Positions 17,077 through 26,264 of a stretch of DNA of 56,935 nucleotides are shown here, one piece after another. This DNA comes from an uncultured Oscillospiraceae bacterium. Lineage in GTDB: Bacteria > Bacillota > Clostridia > Oscillospirales > Oscillospiraceae. Location of the stretch: assembly GCA_934573935.1 (NCBI GenBank), contig CAKTMO010000011.1, positions 1 through 56,935 of the forward strand. Direction: 5' to 3'. The notes under the pieces are model-generated. The model was not told the DNA's origin and made no database searches. It saw only the letters and a program-made list of their open reading frames with translations. Both the position numbers and the translations under genes were made by a program. Numbering within the stretch: the stretch's first letter is position 1; each line of letters begins with the position of its first letter.

Positions 17077-17203
17077 AAAGCCTCCCCAGTGTAAGGGGAG
17101 GTGGCGCGAAGCGCCGGAGGGGTTGTTGCCAGGCTTACTGCAGAACGACAATCCCTCAGTCAACGCTTCGCGTTGACAGCTCCCTTTACACAAGGGAGCC
17201 TTT
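17077..17203. repeat. Intergenic palindromic repeat, type A copy 1
   Basis: The element begins with a CCTCCCC...GGGGAGGTGGC hairpin, has GGAGGGGTTGTTG in the middle, a GACAATCCCTC motif and a second hairpin AGCTCCCTTTACACAAGGGAGCC at the right end. The same arrangement recurs at 24.3, 46.9, 48.9 and 51.6 kb. No ORF. Confidence 0.85.
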
Positions 17204-17225
17204 CCGCGCCTGCGGCGCGAATGTT

Positions 17226-18740
17226 CTACTTCAACAAATTACTGCTTCTGTACTGGATGGCCTCCGCCAGATGCTGCACCTGAATATTCTCCGACCCGTC
17301 CAGATCAGCGATGGTGCGGGCCATCCGCAGAATGCGGTCGTGGCTGCGTCCGGTCAGCCCCAGCCGGTCAAAGGCGCCCTGCATGACCTTCTCCCCCGCC
17401 TCGTCCAGCTGGCAGTATTGCCCGATCATGGCGGGGGTCATATAGGCGTTGCAGGTGACGGCGGTGCCGGCAAAGCGGCGTTTCTGCACCTCCCGTGCGG
17501 TATTGACCCGCTGCCGCACCGCGGCGGAGGATTCCGGCTGCTCCTTGCGGCGCATGGCCTCATACTCCACCGACGGCACCTCGATATGCATGTCGATGCG
17601 GTCCAAAAGCGGGCCGGACACCCTGCGCATATACTGCTCCACCTGCTGGGCCGAGCACCGGCACCGTCCGGAGGGATGCCCGTACCAGCCGCAGCGGCAG
17701 GGATTCATGGCGCACACCAGCATAAAGCGGCTGGGCAGCGTCAAAGAGCCGGTGGCGCGGGTGATGGTCACCTGCCCATCCTCCAATGGCTGGCGCAGGG
17801 TCTCCAGCGCGGATTTGTCAAACTCCGGCAGCTCGTCCAGAAACAGAATACCGTTGTGGGCCAGGGAGATCTCGCCTGGGCGGGGGATGCTGCCGCCGCC
17901 GGACAACGACACCGGCGAGGCGGTGTGGTGGGGGCTGCGGAAGGGGCGGCTGTCTACCAGCGGATGGCTGGGGTCCGTCATTCCGGCCACGGAGTAGATC
18001 TCCGTGGTCTGCAAAGCCTCCGGCCGCGTCATATCCGGCAGGATCGAGGGCAGCCGCCGGGCCAGCATGGATTTGCCGGAGCCGGGGGAGCCCATCAGCA
18101 GCACATTGTGGCCGCCTGCGGCGGCAATCTCCAGCGCCCGCTTCACATTCTCCTGTCCCATCACGTCGGAGAAGTCCGGCAGGGGACGGGCGGGAGCGGA
18201 GGGCTCCCAGCGGGGCGTGGGGGCAATGGCGTCCTGCCCCTTCAGATGGGCCATCAGCTGGCGGACATTTTTCACGCCGTAAACGGTGACGCCGTCAGCC
18301 AGCGTGGCCTCGGCGGCGTTGGCGGCGGGGACGAACAGCTGCTTCACTCCCTGCCGGGCGGCAAACATGGCCATGGGCAGCACGCCCGTCACGGGGCGCA
18401 GATCGCCCGTCAGGCTCAGCTCCCCCAAAAAGGCGGCGTCCTCCGGCAAAGCCCGCAGCTCGCCCGCGGCGGCCATCAGTCCAAGCAGAATGGGCAGGTC
18501 GTACACCGTTCCCTCCTTCCGCACGCGGGCGGGGGCCAGATTCACGGTGATGCGGCTGACGGGGAACATAGCGCCGCAGTTTTTCACGGCGGCGCGCACC
18601 CGCTCGCGGGCCTCCTTCACCGCCGTGTCCGGCAGACCCACCACGTCAAAGGCAGGCAGCCCGCCGGAGAGCATGCACTCCACCGTCACCTCGTACCCGC
18701 TGATGCCGCTCAGCCCCAGAGATCGCACTGTGGTCACCAT
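17226..18740 (-). CDS. comM: YifB/ComM family Mg-chelatase-like AAA+ ATPase
   Basis: 504 residues, full length. N-terminal ChlI-like domain (GLSGISGYEVTVECMLSGGLP, DVVGLPDTAVKEARERVRAA), then a central AAA+ core with Walker A GSPGSGKSMLARRLPSI near residue 216, Walker B GILFLDELPEF near 297, the MNPCRCGW zinc-like motif near 345-352, and a C-terminal Mg-chelatase domain. In competent bacteria ComM is a branch-migration helicase acting on recombination intermediates; many non-competent bacteria also carry it. It stands alone, divergent from nifJ. Confidence 0.93.
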   Translation of the reverse strand: MVTTVRSLGLSGISGYEVTVECMLSGGLPAFDVVGLPDTAVKEARERVRAAVKNCGAMFPVSRITVNLAPARVRKEGTVYDLPILLGLMAAAGELRALPEDAAFLGELSLTGDLRPVTGVLPMAMFAARQGVKQLFVPAANAAEATLADGVTVYGVKNVRQLMAHLKGQDAIAPTPRWEPSAPARPLPDFSDVMGQENVKRALEIAAAGGHNVLLMGSPGSGKSMLARRLPSILPDMTRPEALQTTEIYSVAGMTDPSHPLVDSRPFRSPHHTASPVSLSGGGSIPRPGEISLAHNGILFLDELPEFDKSALETLRQPLEDGQVTITRATGSLTLPSRFMLVCAMNPCRCGWYGHPSGRCRCSAQQVEQYMRRVSGPLLDRIDMHIEVPSVEYEAMRRKEQPESSAAVRQRVNTAREVQKRRFAGTAVTCNAYMTPAMIGQYCQLDEAGEKVMQGAFDRLGLTGRSHDRILRMARTIADLDGSENIQVQHLAEAIQYRSSNLLK

Positions 18741-18844
18741 GTCTCCGCCCTCCTCCTCTGCTGTTTTCTCATATCAGCTTATTTTATCACACATTTGCCA
18801 AAAAGGACAATAGTTTTGTCAAAATAAGTTTCGCTGTCATGGCA

Positions 18845-18861
18845 TGTTAGAATTCTTAACA
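18845..18861. promoter_or_regulatory. Palindrome upstream of the nifJ promoter
   Basis: TGTTA and TAACA arms flank an AT-rich centre that contains GAATTC, about 50 bases before the nifJ -35 box. It may be an operator. Spacing does not fit the classical Rex site exactly. Confidence 0.35.
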
Positions 18862-18911
18862 GCAAAAATGCACTTTTAGTTTCCTGTTGCGAAAATTTCA
18901 TAAAAATGCCG

Positions 18912-18940
18912 TTTACACTCCTGTTTTTTTGTGATATTAT
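18912..18940 (+). promoter_or_regulatory. nifJ promoter
   Basis: TTTACA (18912-18917) and TATTAT (18935-18940) with exactly 17 bases between them, 61 bases before the start codon. Confidence 0.8.
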
Positions 18941-19001
18941 CCTGATACGCTGAGTTTTTCACCTTGATAAAAGGCGAAGAGAGTATGAAGGAGGTTCATA
19001 A

Positions 19002-22000
19002 ATGGTAAGAAAGATGAAATCCATGGATGGCAACAACGCTGCCGCGCATGTAAGCTATGCGTTTTCCGAGGTAGCCGCCATCTATCCCATCACCCCGTCT
19101 TCTCCCATGGCTGACTTTGTTGACCAGTGGAGCGCCAACGGCCTGAAGAATATCTTCGGCACCCAGGTGAAGGTCGTGGAGATGCAGTCCGAGGCCGGCG
19201 CCGCCGGCGCCGTGCATGGCTCTCTGGGCGCAGGCGCCCTGACCACCACCTATACCGCCTCTCAGGGCCTGCTGCTGATGATCCCCAATATGTACAAGAT
19301 CGCGGCCGAGCAGCTGCCCTGCGTGTTCCACGTGTCCGCCCGTACTGTTTCCACCCACGCGCTGAACATCTTCGGCGACCACTCCGACGTGATGGCCTGC
19401 CGCCAGACCGGCTTTGCCATGCTGTGCGAGGGCAACGTGCAGGAGGTCATGGATCTGTCCCCCGTGGCCCATCTGGCCGCCCTGGAGGGCAAGGTTCCCT
19501 TTATCAACTTCTTTGACGGTTTCCGCACCTCCCACGAGATCCAGAAAATCGCCGTCTGGGATTACGAGGATCTCAAGGACATGTGCGACATGGACGCCGT
19601 GGCCGAGTTCCGCAAGCACGCCCTGAACCCTGAGCATCCCCACATGCGCGGCAGCCACGAGAACGGCGATATCTTCTTCCAGCACCGCGAGGCCTGCAAC
19701 AAGTATTACACCGCTCTGCCCGCCGTGGTGGAAAAGTGCATGGAGAAGGTCAACGCCAAGCTGGGCACCAACTATCAGCTGTTCAACTACTACGGCGCGC
19801 CCGACGCTGACCGCGTCATCGTGGCCATGGGCTCCATCTGCGACGTGGCCGAAGAGGTCATCGACTACCTGAACGCCCACGGCGAAAAGGTGGGTCTGGT
19901 GAAGGTCCGCCTGTTCCGCCCCTTCGCCCCCGAAAAGCTGATCGAGGCCATCCCCGCCACCTGCAAGAAGATCGCCGTTCTGGACCGCACCAAGGAGCCC
20001 GGCTCCCAGGGCGAGCCTCTGTATCAGGATGTGGTCACCGCTCTGGCTAACGCCGGTAAGAACGACATCACCGTCATCGGCGGCCGTTACGGTCTGGGCA
20101 GCAAAGATACGCCTCCCGCCTCCGTGTTCGCCGTGTATACCGAGCTGGCCAAGGCCGAGATGAAGCGCCAGTTCACCATCGGCATCGTGGACGACGTCAC
20201 CAACATGTCCCTGCCCGAAGATCCCAACAGCCCCAACACCGCGGCAGAGGGCACCATCGAGTGCAAGTTCTGGGGCCTGGGCGGCGACGGCACCGTGGGC
20301 GCCAACAAGAACTCCATCAAGATCATCGGCGACCATACCGATAAGTATGTTCAGGCGTACTTCCAGTACGACTCCAAGAAGACCGGCGGCGTCACCATCA
20401 GCCACCTGCGCTTCGGCGACAAGCCCATCCGCTCCCCCTATTATATCAACAAGGCTGACTTTGTGGCCTGCCACAACCCCAGCTATGTGACCAAGGGCTT
20501 CAAGATGGTGCAGGATGTCAAGCCCGGCGGCGTCTACATGATCAACTGCCAGTGGGATTTCGACGAGCTGAACCACCACATGGACGCCGCGTCCAAGCGC
20601 TATATCGCCCAGAACAACATCCAGCTGTATACCATCAACGCCATCGACCTGGCTATCGAGATTGGTATGGGCAAGCGCAACAACACCATCCTCCAGTCCG
20701 CGTTCTTCTCTCTGGCCAAGGTCATGCCGGAGGAGGAAGCCATCGCCTATATGAAGGAAAAGGCCAAGGCCTCTTATCTGAAGAAGGGCCAGGACGTGGT
20801 GGATATGAACTACAAGGCCATCGACCTGGGCGCCACCGCCTATAAGAAGATCGACGTTCCCGCCGACTGGGCCAACGCCGTGGATACCAAGGAGCCCAAG
20901 CAGCTGCACGGCAAGCCTGAGCTGGTGAAGATGGTCAAGGAGATCCTGGAGCCCGTGGGCAAGATGGACGGCGACAGCCTGCCCGTCAGCGCCTTCGTGG
21001 ATCACGTGGACGGCCAGTTCGAGCTGGGCGCCGCCGCCTATGAGAAGCGCGGCGTGGCCGTGTCCGTCCCCACCTGGGACGCCGCCAAGTGCATCCAGTG
21101 CAACCAGTGCGCCTATTGCTGCCCCCACGCCACCATCCGTCCCTTCGCCCTGACCGCCGACGAGGCCAAGAACGCCCCCGCCGCTGCCAAGATCGTGGAC
21201 GTGAAGGCCGGCAAGGGCAAGGGTGAGTATCAGTTCACCATGGCCATCAGTCCTCTGGACTGCATGGGCTGCGGCGTCTGCATCGGTGCCTGCCCCGTCA
21301 ACGCGCTGAGCATGGTGGCCCAGGAGGGCGAGCTGCCCCAGCAGGATGTGTTCGACTACTGCGTGGCCGAAGTGTCCGAGAAGAAGGATATGCAGGACAA
21401 CACCGTCAAGGGCAGCCAGTTCAAGCAGCCCATGCTGGAGTTCTCCGGCTCCTGCGCCGGCTGCGCCGAGACCAGCTATGCCCGTCTCGTCACCCAGCTG
21501 TTCGGCGACCATATGTATGTCTCCAACGCCACCGGCTGCTCCTCCATCTGGGGCGGTCCCGCGGCCACCTCTCCCTACTGCACCAATAAGGAGGGCCGCG
21601 GCCCCGCATGGTGCAACTCTCTGTTCGAGGATAACGCCGAGCACGGCCTGGGCATGTTCGTCGGCCAGAACAAGATCCGCGAGGATCTGGCCGCCAAGAC
21701 CCGCGAGCTGATCGCCGTGGAGTGGGCACAGCCCGCCCTGAAGGAAGCCGCTCAGAAGTGGCTGGACACCATGGATGACGGCACCGCCAACGCCGAGCCC
21801 GCCAAGGCCTACGTCAAGGCCCTGGAGGAGAGCATCTGCACCGTGGACGAGCTGGCCGCCGTGCCGCAGTTCGCCGAGCATGCTGCCGAGCTGAAGGCCA
21901 AGGGCGCCCTGCTGTGCGACTGCGCCGCCTGCACCCTGGCTGCCGACATCCTCAGCAAGAAGGAATACCTGGCCAAGAAGTCCATGTGGATCTTCGGCGG

Positions 22001-22622
22001 CGACGGCTGGGCCTACGATATCGGCTACGGCGGACTGGATCACGTCATCGCCTCCAAGCAGGATGTGAACATCTTCGTCTTCGATACCGAGGTGTACTCC
22101 AACACCGGCGGCCAGGCCTCCAAGGCCTCCAACATCGGCCAGGTGGCACAGTTTGCCGCCGCCGGTAAGGAAGTCAAGAAGAAGAGCCTTGCCGAGATCG
22201 CCATGCAGTACGGCTACGTCTACGTGGCCCAGGTGGCCATGGGTGCCAACCCTGCCCAGACCATCAAGGCCATCACCGAGGCCGAGGCCTATCATGGCCC
22301 GTCCCTCATCATCGGCTACAGCCCCTGCGAGATGCACTCCATCAAGGGCGGCATGATGAACTGCCAGAAGGAAATGAAGAAGGCTGTGGACTGCGGCTAT
22401 TGGAACCTGTTCCGCTACAACCCCGAGGGCGAGAAGAAGTTCACGCTGGACTCCAAGGCTCCCGCCGGCGGTTATCAGGACTTCCTGATGAACGAGGCCC
22501 GCTACTCCCGCCTGACCCGCGAGTTCCCCGAGCGCGCCACCGAGCTGTTCCAGCGCAACGAGAACGAAGCCAAGGCCCGCTACGACCACCTGCTGAAGCT
22601 CATCGAAATGTACGACAAGTAA
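19002..22622 (+). CDS. nifJ: Pyruvate:ferredoxin (flavodoxin) oxidoreductase
   Basis: 1206 residues, a single-chain homodimeric PFOR. It decarboxylates pyruvate to acetyl-CoA and passes electrons to ferredoxin, the central step of clostridial fermentation. N-terminal thiamine-pyrophosphate domain (YPITPSSPMADFVDQW near residues 27-42, then EMQSEAGAAGAVHG), domain II/III, a 2[4Fe-4S] ferredoxin-like insert with CIQCNQCAYCCPH near 697-709 and CMGCGVCIGACPVNA near 754, and a C-terminal TPP domain with CAGCAE near 817 and GGDGWAYDIGYGG near 1000. The proximal-cluster cysteines are present. AAGGAGG lies eight bases before ATG 19002. Codon use is strongly biased to C-ending codons, as expected for a highly expressed gene. 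Confidence 0.98.
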   Translation: MVRKMKSMDGNNAAAHVSYAFSEVAAIYPITPSSPMADFVDQWSANGLKNIFGTQVKVVEMQSEAGAAGAVHGSLGAGALTTTYTASQGLLLMIPNMYKIAAEQLPCVFHVSARTVSTHALNIFGDHSDVMACRQTGFAMLCEGNVQEVMDLSPVAHLAALEGKVPFINFFDGFRTSHEIQKIAVWDYEDLKDMCDMDAVAEFRKHALNPEHPHMRGSHENGDIFFQHREACNKYYTALPAVVEKCMEKVNAKLGTNYQLFNYYGAPDADRVIVAMGSICDVAEEVIDYLNAHGEKVGLVKVRLFRPFAPEKLIEAIPATCKKIAVLDRTKEPGSQGEPLYQDVVTALANAGKNDITVIGGRYGLGSKDTPPASVFAVYTELAKAEMKRQFTIGIVDDVTNMSLPEDPNSPNTAAEGTIECKFWGLGGDGTVGANKNSIKIIGDHTDKYVQAYFQYDSKKTGGVTISHLRFGDKPIRSPYYINKADFVACHNPSYVTKGFKMVQDVKPGGVYMINCQWDFDELNHHMDAASKRYIAQNNIQLYTINAIDLAIEIGMGKRNNTILQSAFFSLAKVMPEEEAIAYMKEKAKASYLKKGQDVVDMNYKAIDLGATAYKKIDVPADWANAVDTKEPKQLHGKPELVKMVKEILEPVGKMDGDSLPVSAFVDHVDGQFELGAAAYEKRGVAVSVPTWDAAKCIQCNQCAYCCPHATIRPFALTADEAKNAPAAAKIVDVKAGKGKGEYQFTMAISPLDCMGCGVCIGACPVNALSMVAQEGELPQQDVFDYCVAEVSEKKDMQDNTVKGSQFKQPMLEFSGSCAGCAETSYARLVTQLFGDHMYVSNATGCSSIWGGPAATSPYCTNKEGRGPAWCNSLFEDNAEHGLGMFVGQNKIREDLAAKTRELIAVEWAQPALKEAAQKWLDTMDDGTANAEPAKAYVKALEESICTVDELAAVPQFAEHAAELKAKGALLCDCAACTLAADILSKKEYLAKKSMWIFGGDGWAYDIGYGGLDHVIASKQDVNIFVFDTEVYSNTGGQASKASNIGQVAQFAAAGKEVKKKSLAEIAMQYGYVYVAQVAMGANPAQTIKAITEAEAYHGPSLIIGYSPCEMHSIKGGMMNCQKEMKKAVDCGYWNLFRYNPEGEKKFTLDSKAPAGGYQDFLMNEARYSRLTREFPERATELFQRNENEAKARYDHLLKLIEMYDK

Positions 22623-22671
22623 GGGATAAGACCGCAAGGTTGATCCCTGCAGTACAACGCTGTATAACGAA

Positions 22672-22707
22672 ACAGAGAGGGCAGCATCGGCTGCCCTCTC
22701 TGTTTTC
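22672..22707 (+). terminator. Terminator of nifJ
   Basis: ACAGAGAGGGCAGC / GCTGCCCTCTCTGT hairpin with an ATCG tetraloop followed by TTTT. Confidence 0.92.
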
Positions 22708-22711
22708 TGCC

Positions 22712-22757
22712 AAAAACCACCCCCGCGCCTGTCCTGTGGACAGGCGCGGGGGTTCTT
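22712..22757. terminator. Second, bidirectional terminator between nifJ and the THEP1-like gene
   Basis: ACCCCCGCGCCTGTCC pairs with GGACAGGCGCGGGGGT. A-rich on the left and T-rich on the right, so it can end transcripts from both sides. Confidence 0.8.
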
Positions 22758-22760
22758 ATT

Positions 22761-23246
22761 CTATCCTCGCCGCCAGCGGCGCAGCACGGCGGGCAGGTCG
22801 TCACGGTTCTCCCGCGACACCGTCAGCACCGTCACCTGGGGATGGCGGGCGATGCGGTCAAGAAATTCGCTCTCCGCCTGCTGCAAGACGCCGATAACGG
22901 GGATCTCCCCCTCCAGCGTCCGGAACACCGCCGCCTGAAACCGGACGGCCTCCGCCTCGTGGGGCCCCAGTTCGTCCATCACCAGCAGCGCGCATCCGGC
23001 GGTGTCCGCCAGTGCGGCGCAGCCCAGCTGGTCAAAGCGCCTCGGGTCGCCGCCCTGGCCGCAGCGAAACAGAAAGTTCTCCGGCGTAAAGACCCGCTCC
23101 TTCGCCGCGGGCAGCAGATAGATGCCGCCCTCGTGCTTCACAGTGAAAAAGCCGCCCAGCGATCCGGATTCCTCCGCCAGCAGGCCGCGGGTCAGGGTGG
23201 ACTTGCCCACGCCCTTGGGGCCGGTCAAAAACAGGTGCCTGCTCAT
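22761..23246 (-). CDS. THEP1-like nucleoside-triphosphatase / P-loop NTPase
   Basis: 161 residues. Walker A TGPKGVGKST (residues 8-17), a conserved GGFFTV near 31-36, Walker B CALLVMDELGPHE near 85-97 and a C-terminal TVSRENRDDLP. This pattern matches the NTPase family of THEP1 / human cancer-related NTPase, whose physiological role is poorly known. It ends a minus-strand group and starts two bases before the XdhC-family gene ends, so the two are co-translated. Pairing of this NTPase with XdhC suggests a function in molybdenum enzyme maturation; that is inference. Confidence 0.82.
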   Translation of the reverse strand: MSRHLFLTGPKGVGKSTLTRGLLAEESGSLGGFFTVKHEGGIYLLPAAKERVFTPENFLFRCGQGGDPRRFDQLGCAALADTAGCALLVMDELGPHEAEAVRFQAAVFRTLEGEIPVIGVLQQAESEFLDRIARHPQVTVLTVSRENRDDLPAVLRRWRRG

Positions 23247-23247
23247 A

Positions 23248-24219
23248 TCAGTGCATGGGGCAGCCGTGGAGCTTCACGCCGGCGGCCTCCCGCCGCGTGG
23301 CCCGCACGCAGATCATCTCACCGGCGATAGACACGGCGATCTCCTCCGGCGTCACCGCCTTGATGGCGGTGCCGATGGGTGTGTGGACGGATGCAATGGC
23401 CTCCTCGCCGATGCCCGCCGCCCGCAGACGCTGGTTGACGCTGGCGGTCTTGCTGCGGGAGCCGATAACGCCGATGTAGGCGTACTCTCCCCGCAGCACC
23501 TGCTCCTGCACGGCGAAGTCGTGGCTGTGGCCGTTGGTCATGACCACCACATAGTCCTCGCCCCCCACAGGCACGGCGTCGGCCAGATGGTCAAGGTCGC
23601 AGCAGATCACCGCGTCTGCGGTGGGAAAGCGCTCCTTTGTCACCAGCTCCGGCCGGTCGTCCACCACCGTGACGCGGAAGCCCACGGTGGTCAGCAGCGG
23701 GCACAAAGCCAGCGAGCAGTGGCCCGCGCCGAACAGGATGGCCCGCTCGCCGATGGGCAGGGGCAGGGCAATGCGTGCGTCGTCCGTCTCCGGCGCGTCC
23801 CGCAGCGCAGGCGCGCCGCCGTCCAGCGCCAGCGACAGCCAGCCGGACTGCCGCAGGGCGATGCGGCGCAGCACCTCACCGGCCAGCGCGCTCCAGGCGG
23901 CGTCCTGGGCGGCGATGAACTGCAGATGTACCGTCACGTTGCCGCCGCAGACCATGCCGATGTCCTCCGTCTCGTTGCGGTGCAGCTTGTATTCGTGGAT
24001 GGCGCTGCGGCGCTCCTTCAGCAGCGTTTTGCCCAGAACGATGGCGCCGCCCTCCACCGCGCCGCCGCCGATGGTGCCGCAGAGAAGGCCGCTCTCGCCC
24101 ACCAGCATCTGGGCGCCCCGCCCCCGGGGGGTGGAACCGCTGTCGGCGATGATGGTACACAGCACCGTGTCGTGATGCTTTTCCATTTGATAAAGCAGGG
24201 TGGTAAAAATGTTGTTCAT
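23248..24219 (-). CDS. XdhC/CoxI family protein
   Basis: 323 residues, starting MNNIFTT at 24219 behind AAAGGAGC. The N-terminal XdhC/CoxI domain has ADSGSTPRGRGAQMLV near residues 25-40 and TIGGGAVEGG near 49-58; the C-terminal Rossmann domain has ILFGAGHCSLALCPLL near 187-202, VVDDRPE near 210 and IGVIGSRSK near 271-279. XdhC proteins bind molybdenum cofactor and help insert its sulfurated form into xanthine-dehydrogenase-type enzymes. No hydroxylase subunit genes are within the window. Together with yqeC at 10.6 kb it implies that the genome carries a (possibly selenium-dependent) molybdenum hydroxylase. Confidence 0.93.
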   Translation of the reverse strand: MNNIFTTLLYQMEKHHDTVLCTIIADSGSTPRGRGAQMLVGESGLLCGTIGGGAVEGGAIVLGKTLLKERRSAIHEYKLHRNETEDIGMVCGGNVTVHLQFIAAQDAAWSALAGEVLRRIALRQSGWLSLALDGGAPALRDAPETDDARIALPLPIGERAILFGAGHCSLALCPLLTTVGFRVTVVDDRPELVTKERFPTADAVICCDLDHLADAVPVGGEDYVVVMTNGHSHDFAVQEQVLRGEYAYIGVIGSRSKTASVNQRLRAAGIGEEAIASVHTPIGTAIKAVTPEEIAVSIAGEMICVRATRREAAGVKLHGCPMH

Positions 24220-24266
24220 GGCTGCTCCTTTCGGGGGTGGGGATATTCTATAGAGTTCACGATTCA

Positions 24267-24419
24267 AGGCTCCTCTTGTTGCAAGGGGAGCTGTCAGCCG
24301 CAAGGCTGACTGAGGGGATAAAACGTATTCAGACAATCCCTCCGTCAACGCTCCGCGTTGCAACCTCAGCTGTGCACGCCCCAGTGTGAGCACTGGGGTG
24401 CCTTTACACAAGGGAGGCA
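24267..24419. repeat. Intergenic palindromic repeat, type A copy 2
   Basis: Starts with CTCCTCTTGTTGCAAGGGGAG hairpin, has GACAATCCCTCCGTCAACGC in the middle as in copy 1, and ends in TTTACACAAGGGAGGC. A small extra hairpin CCCCAGTGTGAGCACTGGGG is inserted near the right end. Confidence 0.8.
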
Positions 24420-24441
24420 TTTTTCGCGGCAACGTGCAAGC

Positions 24442-25527
24442 TTACTTTCCTAAAGAATTGGCCACCAGCGCGTCATACTGCTCCTGGGTCAGGTCGCAGT
24501 GATAGAACAGCTGAAAGTAGTTGGCCGCCTCGGTATACAGGTCATAGTCCGCCGCGTCGGGATACAGCACCTTGGCCATCCACAGCATGCCCAGCAGGCG
24601 CTGGACGCTGGGGGGGAAGCCCATCCAGTTATAGGGCCCCATGGGCACCTCATAGTACGTGCCGTTCTTGATGGCGGTGATGTTCTGCCAGGTGGCGTCC
24701 TGATCCACGGTGCTGTAGATGCTGCCGGGCGCGAACAGGATCACATCGGGATTCCAGTTCAGCAGCTGCTCCATGTCCACCTCGTTGCCGCTGCCCTTGC
24801 TGGAGGGCTCGTCCACCACGGCCAGATTGTTGCTCAAGAGGTCGATGACCTCGGCGTAATAGGAACCCCGGGCAATGACGTTCAGGCCCGTGTCACCGGT
24901 GATGTACAGCAGGTTCGCCTTCTCCGCGCCGTCGGCGATGGCGGCCACCTTGTCATAGGTGCCGCGGCAGTAGTCGGCCAGCGTCCTGGCCTCGTCGGTC
25001 ATGCCCAGCAGATCGCCCAGCATGGTATAGGTCTCGTCCATAGAGACCAGCTTGGCGTCGATGTGGAGGAAGGGGATGCCGGTCTGCTCCTGAAGATCGT
25101 TCATGTCCTCCACGATGGTGCTCTTGGCCTCGCCCACGTCGATGACCACCTGCGCGCCGCTGGAGAGCAGCGTCTCCAGATTCAGCTCGCCCTTGCCGCC
25201 GTACAGCTGGCCCAGCAGGGGCAGATTATAGTACTTCTCGTCCAGATACTGCTGGGCGCTCTCGTCCCACTCATTGGCCACGCCCACCAGCTTGTCGGGG
25301 CACAGGGCGAACAGCACGATCTGGGCCAGGGGGCCGGACACGGCCACCTTGTTGATCTGGGCGGGCACCGTGACCTCACGGCCGGTGGAATCGGTGAACA
25401 CGCGGGTCTGGGCGGCGGTGTCCTCCTCCGCCGGAGGGGTGGGCTGGCTGCCGCAGACGGCCAGATTCAGAGTCATCACCAGAGCCAGAACCAGCGCCAG
25501 CGCCAGCAGCTTTTGTGTTTGTTTCAT
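24442..25527 (-). CDS. ABC transporter substrate-binding protein (FecB/BtuF type)
   Basis: 361 residues, two-lobe periplasmic-binding-protein family PF01497. A signal peptide ends in LAVCGS; Val at -1 before the cysteine departs from the usual Gly/Ala lipobox, but lipidation is still likely. Motifs: RVFTDSTGREVTVP near residues 42-55, VDVGEAKSTIVEDM near 110, PDVILFAPG near 259 and GPYNWMGFPPSVQRLLGMLW near 297-316, the last usual for siderophore/haem/corrinoid binders. It overlaps the methyltransferase by ATGA. The ligand could be cobamide, ferric siderophore or another metal chelate; the sequence does not decide. Confidence 0.9.
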   Translation of the reverse strand: MKQTQKLLALALVLALVMTLNLAVCGSQPTPPAEEDTAAQTRVFTDSTGREVTVPAQINKVAVSGPLAQIVLFALCPDKLVGVANEWDESAQQYLDEKYYNLPLLGQLYGGKGELNLETLLSSGAQVVIDVGEAKSTIVEDMNDLQEQTGIPFLHIDAKLVSMDETYTMLGDLLGMTDEARTLADYCRGTYDKVAAIADGAEKANLLYITGDTGLNVIARGSYYAEVIDLLSNNLAVVDEPSSKGSGNEVDMEQLLNWNPDVILFAPGSIYSTVDQDATWQNITAIKNGTYYEVPMGPYNWMGFPPSVQRLLGMLWMAKVLYPDAADYDLYTEAANYFQLFYHCDLTQEQYDALVANSLGK

Positions 25528-26264
25528 CGGTGATCTCCTTTTGCTTCATTGATTATCTCACTCGTCTCCCAGCGCAGCACGCCGAAACGGCGGCTCTGGG
25601 GCAGGTAGAGGGGAAACTCCTCCCGTCCCGTCTCCGTCAGCCGTGCGCGCAGAAAGTCGTCTGTGACAGGAGTGGTATCGCCGTCGCGGCGATATAATTC
25701 AAAAAACCGGCGGGCGTCGTCCAGCGTGCGGAAGGGCTGCCCCATGGGCAGCTCGCCCTCCCAGGCGCGGAAGGGGATGCCCCGGGCCGTCAGCTCCGCC
25801 GCGCCCCGGGGATAACCGCCGTGGCGGATGGCGCTCTGGGCGGCGGAAAACCGGTGGCAGCCGTCGTTGCGCATGACGGCCAGCACCGTGCCCCGGCACT
25901 GAGCCGCCGAAATGGTCAAAATCTCCTCGATATGGCCGAAGAAGCAGAACACCATGGCGTCATAGGGCTCCGGCGGCGGCAGCCGGGCGATGTCGCCGCA
26001 GCGGATCTCCACATTGCGGATCTGCCGTTTCCGGCAGTTGTCCGCCAGCAGGGACAGCGCCTTTTCGCTGACGTCCACCGCCGTCACCTGCTTCACATAG
26101 GGCGACAGGGCCAGCGATAGATGCCCTGTGCCGCAGCCCGCGTCGCAGATGCGGCCCGCCGCAGGCAGCTCCGGCGCCAGCAACGCCGCCAGACGGGCGT
26201 GGAAATCGCCCCACGCCGCGGCGTCCTCCATAAAGCGGACCTTTTCCTCATTCCATTGAAACAT
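25524..26264 (-). CDS. SAM-dependent methyltransferase inside the ABC uptake operon
   Basis: 246 residues, class I methyltransferase: motif I ICDAGCGTGHLSLALS near residues 39-54, VTAVDVSEKAL near 60-70, RCGDIARLP near 86-94 and YDAMVFCFFGHIEE near 99-112. The C-terminal ~100 residues hold no known catalytic motif. It lies between the ATPase gene (17-base overlap) and the binding-protein gene (4-base overlap), so it is translated with them. A methyltransferase here could modify the imported chelator or the metal complex. Substrate unknown. Confidence 0.88.
   Translation of the reverse strand: MFQWNEEKVRFMEDAAAWGDFHARLAALLAPELPAAGRICDAGCGTGHLSLALSPYVKQVTAVDVSEKALSLLADNCRKRQIRNVEIRCGDIARLPPPEPYDAMVFCFFGHIEEILTISAAQCRGTVLAVMRNDGCHRFSAAQSAIRHGGYPRGAAELTARGIPFRAWEGELPMGQPFRTLDDARRFFELYRRDGDTTPVTDDFLRARLTETGREEFPLYLPQSRRFGVLRWETSEIINEAKGDHR

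Noticed and set aside
18996..22637. A 1213-codon minus-strand frame opposite nifJ
   Set aside because: nifJ is certain; the antisense frame is a by-product of strong codon bias and has no RBS or known domain.
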